From an uncultured Verrucomicrobiales bacterium (GTDB lineage Bacteria > Verrucomicrobiota > Verrucomicrobiia > Limisphaerales > JACDHS01): a stretch of DNA of 9,362 nucleotides. The notes beneath the pieces are model-generated. The model did not search any database. It was not told the DNA's origin and was given only the letters and a program-made list of their open reading frames with translations. The translations under genes were made by a program, and so were the position numbers. Positions 7,077 through 9,362 of the stretch are shown here, piece by piece. Numbering within the stretch: the first letter of the stretch is position 1; every line of letters begins with the position of its first letter. The stretch spans positions 1 to 9,362 of the forward strand of contig CALJZV010000498.1 in the NCBI GenBank assembly GCA_937983475.1, written 5' to 3'.

Positions 7077-7204
7077 AGATAGGCTTTAATAATTGGAGTC
7101 TCAGCGCGGCGCGGGCGTTCATTTTTTGCGCGGGTATTTTGACACAGCGCCACGCGGTTTTGAACCTTGCACTTTGCGCGATGAACTGGAAAGTTTTTCG
7201 CCAC
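7077..7204. promoter_or_regulatory. Divergent intergenic region between moxR and hisD, with a TTGACA element
   Basis: This gap must drive moxR leftward and hisD rightward. TTGACA at 7139-7144 is a perfect sigma70 -35 hexamer pointing toward hisD, but the sequence 16-18 bases downstream (TGAACCTT, 7161-7168) is a poor -10, so the promoter is only a candidate. Toward moxR, TATTAA (minus strand, about 7087-7092) resembles a -10 without a good -35. GCGCGG occurs at 7104, 7109 and 7128. There is no his leader peptide with a run of His codons and no clear attenuator. Confidence 0.35.
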
Positions 7205-8497
7205 ATGAATGTCATCCGCCACACGGACGCTCAATTCGCCCAAAAACTGCGCGAATTGACCGCTTCTTCAAGCTTGTTCGACAAAACGGTCGGAGCGCGC
7301 GCCCGGGACATCGTTGATGCGGTTTACCTCCGGGGAGACGCCGCCGTGGTGGAATTTACGGCACGATTCGACGGCGCGCAATTGGCCCCCGATCAACTGG
7401 CCGTCACCCAGGCGGAATTGATGTCCGCATCGCTCAAGGCGGACAAATCGTTGCGTGCCGCCGTGGAACTGGCCTCGAAAAACATTGAGTTGTTCGCCCG
7501 CAAATCGCTCCGCAAAAACTGGTCGGCGAAAAACAGGCAGGGCGCCAAAGTAGGGGAAAAGTTCGACCCCTTTCAGCGGGTGGGGATTTACATTCCTGGC
7601 GGCAAGGCGCCTTTGGTTTCCACCGCGTTGATGACCATTGTCCTGGCGCGGGTGGCCGGATGCCGGGAAATTGTCGTTTGCACACCCTGCGGGCGCGATG
7701 GCTCGATCAATCCGGCGCTGTTGTATGCCGTGCGGGCTGCGGGCGCCACCGAGATATACCGGGTGGGCGGCGCGCAAGCGATGGCCGCCATGGCCTTTGG
7801 CACCCCGACCATTGGCCGGGTGCAGAAAATTTTCGGCCCCGGCAACGCCTACGTTGTCGCGGCGAAGCGGTTGCTGTTCGGGCACGTGGCCGTGGACCTT
7901 CTTCCCGGTCCCAGCGAAGTGCTCGTGCTGGCCGATGAAACCGCCAATCCCAAGTTCATTGCCGCCGACCTGATTGCCCAGGCCGAGCACGGCTCAGGCG
8001 ACGAGCGGGTCTGGCTGGTCACCACGTCCAAGGCCGTTCTCGACAAAACCATGAGGGAAATCAACCGGCAGATTCCCACGGTCAGCCGGCAGGAATACAT
8101 TCTGGATGCGTTGGCCAAAAACGGCTGGATGGTGCAGATGCGGCACATGGATGACGCCATCGCGCTGGTCAATCAACTGGCGCCTGAGCATTGCGAAGTG
8201 ATGGCCAAAAATGCCGCGAAACTTTCCGAGCGAATCCTCACCGCCGGAGCCATTTTTCTCGGCGCCTGGTCGCCGACAGTCCTTGGCGATTACGTTGCCG
8301 GACCGAGTCACACGCTGCCGACCGGCGGCGCGGGCGCGTCGTTCGCCGGGCTGACGGTGGATCAGTTTCAGCGGCGCACCAGCGTGGTGGAATACACGCG
8401 GGGCGCGTTGAAAAAGTCGTTGTCGGCCGTGAGCAAATTCGGGGAAGTCGAGGGTTTGGACGCCCATGCGCGCTCGGCTGCCATCCGGCTCGAGTAA
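7205..8497 (+). CDS. hisD: Histidinol dehydrogenase
   Basis: HisD carries out the last two steps of histidine biosynthesis, oxidising L-histidinol to L-histidine with two NAD+ in the cytosol. With this start the protein has 430 residues, the normal length. Conserved blocks are RVGIYIPGGKAPL (125-137), RVGGAQAMAAMAFGT (186-200), GPGNAYV (211-217), LPGPSEVLVLAD (233-244), AQAEHGSGDE (258-267), APEHCEV (326-332) and GDYVAGPSHTLPTGG (361-375). Zinc ligands Gln259, His262, Asp362 and His421 and the catalytic pair Glu328-His329 are all present, matching the E. coli residues with an offset of 0-2. I chose ATG 7205 because MNVIRHTDAQF aligns with the usual N-terminus and GGAAAG lies about 11 bases upstream. 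In-frame alternatives are ATG 7181 and TTG 7139, the latter falling inside the TTGACA element and therefore unlikely. hisC follows after 8 bases, so the two are probably one operon. Confidence 0.96.
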   Translation: MNVIRHTDAQFAQKLRELTASSSLFDKTVGARARDIVDAVYLRGDAAVVEFTARFDGAQLAPDQLAVTQAELMSASLKADKSLRAAVELASKNIELFARKSLRKNWSAKNRQGAKVGEKFDPFQRVGIYIPGGKAPLVSTALMTIVLARVAGCREIVVCTPCGRDGSINPALLYAVRAAGATEIYRVGGAQAMAAMAFGTPTIGRVQKIFGPGNAYVVAAKRLLFGHVAVDLLPGPSEVLVLADETANPKFIAADLIAQAEHGSGDERVWLVTTSKAVLDKTMREINRQIPTVSRQEYILDALAKNGWMVQMRHMDDAIALVNQLAPEHCEVMAKNAAKLSERILTAGAIFLGAWSPTVLGDYVAGPSHTLPTGGAGASFAGLTVDQFQRRTSVVEYTRGALKKSLSAVSKFGEVEGLDAHARSAAIRLE

Positions 8498-8505
8498 CTC
8501 CAGCC

Positions 8506-9362
8506 ATGAATAAATTAAACCGCTTCATTCGACCGTTGGTTCGCGAACTCCACGGCTACGTGCCGGGCGAGCAGCCTAAAATCAAGGGCCTCATCAAACT
8601 CAACACCAACGAAAACCCTTATCCACCGTCGCCCAAGGTGCTCGATGCCGTCAAGGCCGCTACGGATGCCCGGTTCCGCCTTTATCCCAATCCCTCGGCG
8701 CAGCCCCTGCGCGAAAAGCTTGCGCGCCTTCACCGGTGCGCGCCCGAGAACATCATCATCGGCAACGGCTCGGATGAACTGCTGGCATTGGCGACACGCG
8801 CTTTCGTGGAGCCCAAGGCGTCTGTTCCCAAATCGGCGTTGTATCGGGCCACGGTCCAGTATTTCACGCCCAGCTATTCGCTGTATCCCGTTCTTGGCGA
8901 TATTCATGGCGCGGCGAAGAATCCGGTGCCGCTTGAAAAGGATTTTGCCCTGCCCAGTGTCGCGTCCCTGCGGCGCGGCAGGAAATGGCGCTTCAACGCG
9001 GCCTTGACTCTGGTCACCACGCCCAACGCGCCAAGCGGACGCGGCTATGCCACCAGTGAACTGGAAACGCTCTGCCGGTCGCAGAACGGGCTCGTGATCC
9101 TGGATGAAGCCTATGTGGATTTTGCGGAGGAAAACGCCCTGGCGCTCGCGCTCAAGTATCCGCACGTGATCGTGTCCCGCACCTTCTCCAAGGCCTACTC
9201 GCTCTGCTTTCAGCGGGTTGGTTACTTTGTGGCGCACCCGGAATTGATCGCCGCGCTGGACAAGATTCGCGACAGCTACAATGTCAACGGCTTGGGGCAG
9301 GTGGCCGCGGTGGCGACGTTGGGTGACCTGCCGTATTACCGGGAGAATTTCCGCAAAGTCAT
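8506..9362 (+). CDS. hisC: Histidinol-phosphate aminotransferase, 3' end cut by the window
   Basis: The frame is open from ATG 8506 to the right edge, giving 285 complete residues of an expected ~360-370. HisC is a PLP-dependent fold-type I aminotransferase that converts imidazole-acetol phosphate and glutamate to histidinol phosphate and 2-oxoglutarate. Visible motifs: KLNTNENPYPPSP (31-43) at the N-terminal substrate arm, NIIIGNGSDELLAL (97-110 region start near 97), TPSYSLY (121-127) with the ring-stacking Tyr, TTPNAPSG (171-178, Asn174), LDEAYVDF (199-206, Asp200 and Tyr203), and SRTFSKAYSLCFQRVGY (224-240) with the Schiff-base Lys229 and phosphate-binding Arg237; the Lys-Arg spacing of 8 matches E. 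coli HisC. About nine extra residues lie before TPSYSLY. The start follows the hisD stop by 8 bases and has no Shine-Dalgarno, consistent with reinitiation. Another aminotransferase specificity is possible by sequence alone, but the hisD neighbour makes HisC by far the best call. Confidence 0.93.
   Translation, partial: MNKLNRFIRPLVRELHGYVPGEQPKIKGLIKLNTNENPYPPSPKVLDAVKAATDARFRLYPNPSAQPLREKLARLHRCAPENIIIGNGSDELLALATRAFVEPKASVPKSALYRATVQYFTPSYSLYPVLGDIHGAAKNPVPLEKDFALPSVASLRRGRKWRFNAALTLVTTPNAPSGRGYATSELETLCRSQNGLVILDEAYVDFAEENALALALKYPHVIVSRTFSKAYSLCFQRVGYFVAHPELIAALDKIRDSYNVNGLGQVAAVATLGDLPYYRENFRKV

Noticed and set aside
7086..7204. A histidine leader peptide or attenuator before hisD
   Set aside because: No short open frame with consecutive His codons and no pair of competing stems is visible in the 128-base gap.
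7268..7990. A 240-codon minus-strand open frame opposite hisD
   Set aside because: It is antisense to HisD blocks with all zinc ligands in place; the composition is G/H/R-rich and without motifs.
8515..9237. A 240-codon minus-strand open frame opposite hisC
   Set aside because: The plus strand encodes HisC with intact PLP-site residues through this stretch; the antisense product looks like codon-bias shadow.
1..9362. Mobile element, phage, CRISPR or toxin-antitoxin content
   Set aside because: I saw no transposase or integrase motifs, no direct repeat arrays and no terminal inverted repeats; every gene recognised is a housekeeping, envelope or metabolic type, so the window looks like ordinary chromosome.

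Overview
The window is a gene-dense, GC-rich bacterial chromosome segment with no gap longer than about 140 bases between genes. It most likely comes from the Planctomycetes-Verrucomicrobia-Chlamydiae group, with Verrucomicrobiota my preferred guess. The support is indirect: a sulfatase tail, a histidinol-phosphate aminotransferase with an insertion I associate from memory with verrucomicrobial proteins, and mostly Shine-Dalgarno-poor start sites. No RNA gene, CRISPR array, insertion sequence or phage gene is visible.

Layout from left to right: (1) the C-terminal end of a sulfatase (+) enters from the left edge. (2) It meets, tail to tail with 1 base between stop codons, a complete radical SAM protein of the HydE/BioB/PylB type (-). 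(3) A 141-base divergent gap separates this from a two-gene + strand unit: a family 2 glycosyltransferase and a small membrane protein of unknown function. (4) That unit ends 3 bases before the stop codon of a three-gene minus-strand operon, read right to left as moxR AAA+ ATPase, DUF58 protein, and membrane transglutaminase-like protein. (5) A 128-base divergent gap leads to hisD and a 3'-truncated hisC on the + strand, which runs off the right edge.

The genes form three functional groups. hisD and hisC belong to histidine biosynthesis. The MoxR/DUF58/transglutaminase genes are a widespread envelope-associated module in which a MoxR ATPase is thought to act as a chaperone on the DUF58 protein and a membrane-anchored transglutaminase-like domain faces the periplasm. 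The glycosyltransferase with its small membrane partner is probably a lipid-linked sugar transfer unit. The sulfatase and the radical SAM protein are not obviously tied to their neighbours.

Nothing here is clearly a new biological system. The points most worth checking are the HydE-like protein without hydrogenase genes nearby, the small membrane protein with a GFWHG signature next to the glycosyltransferase, and the insertion near the cofactor-binding region of HisC.
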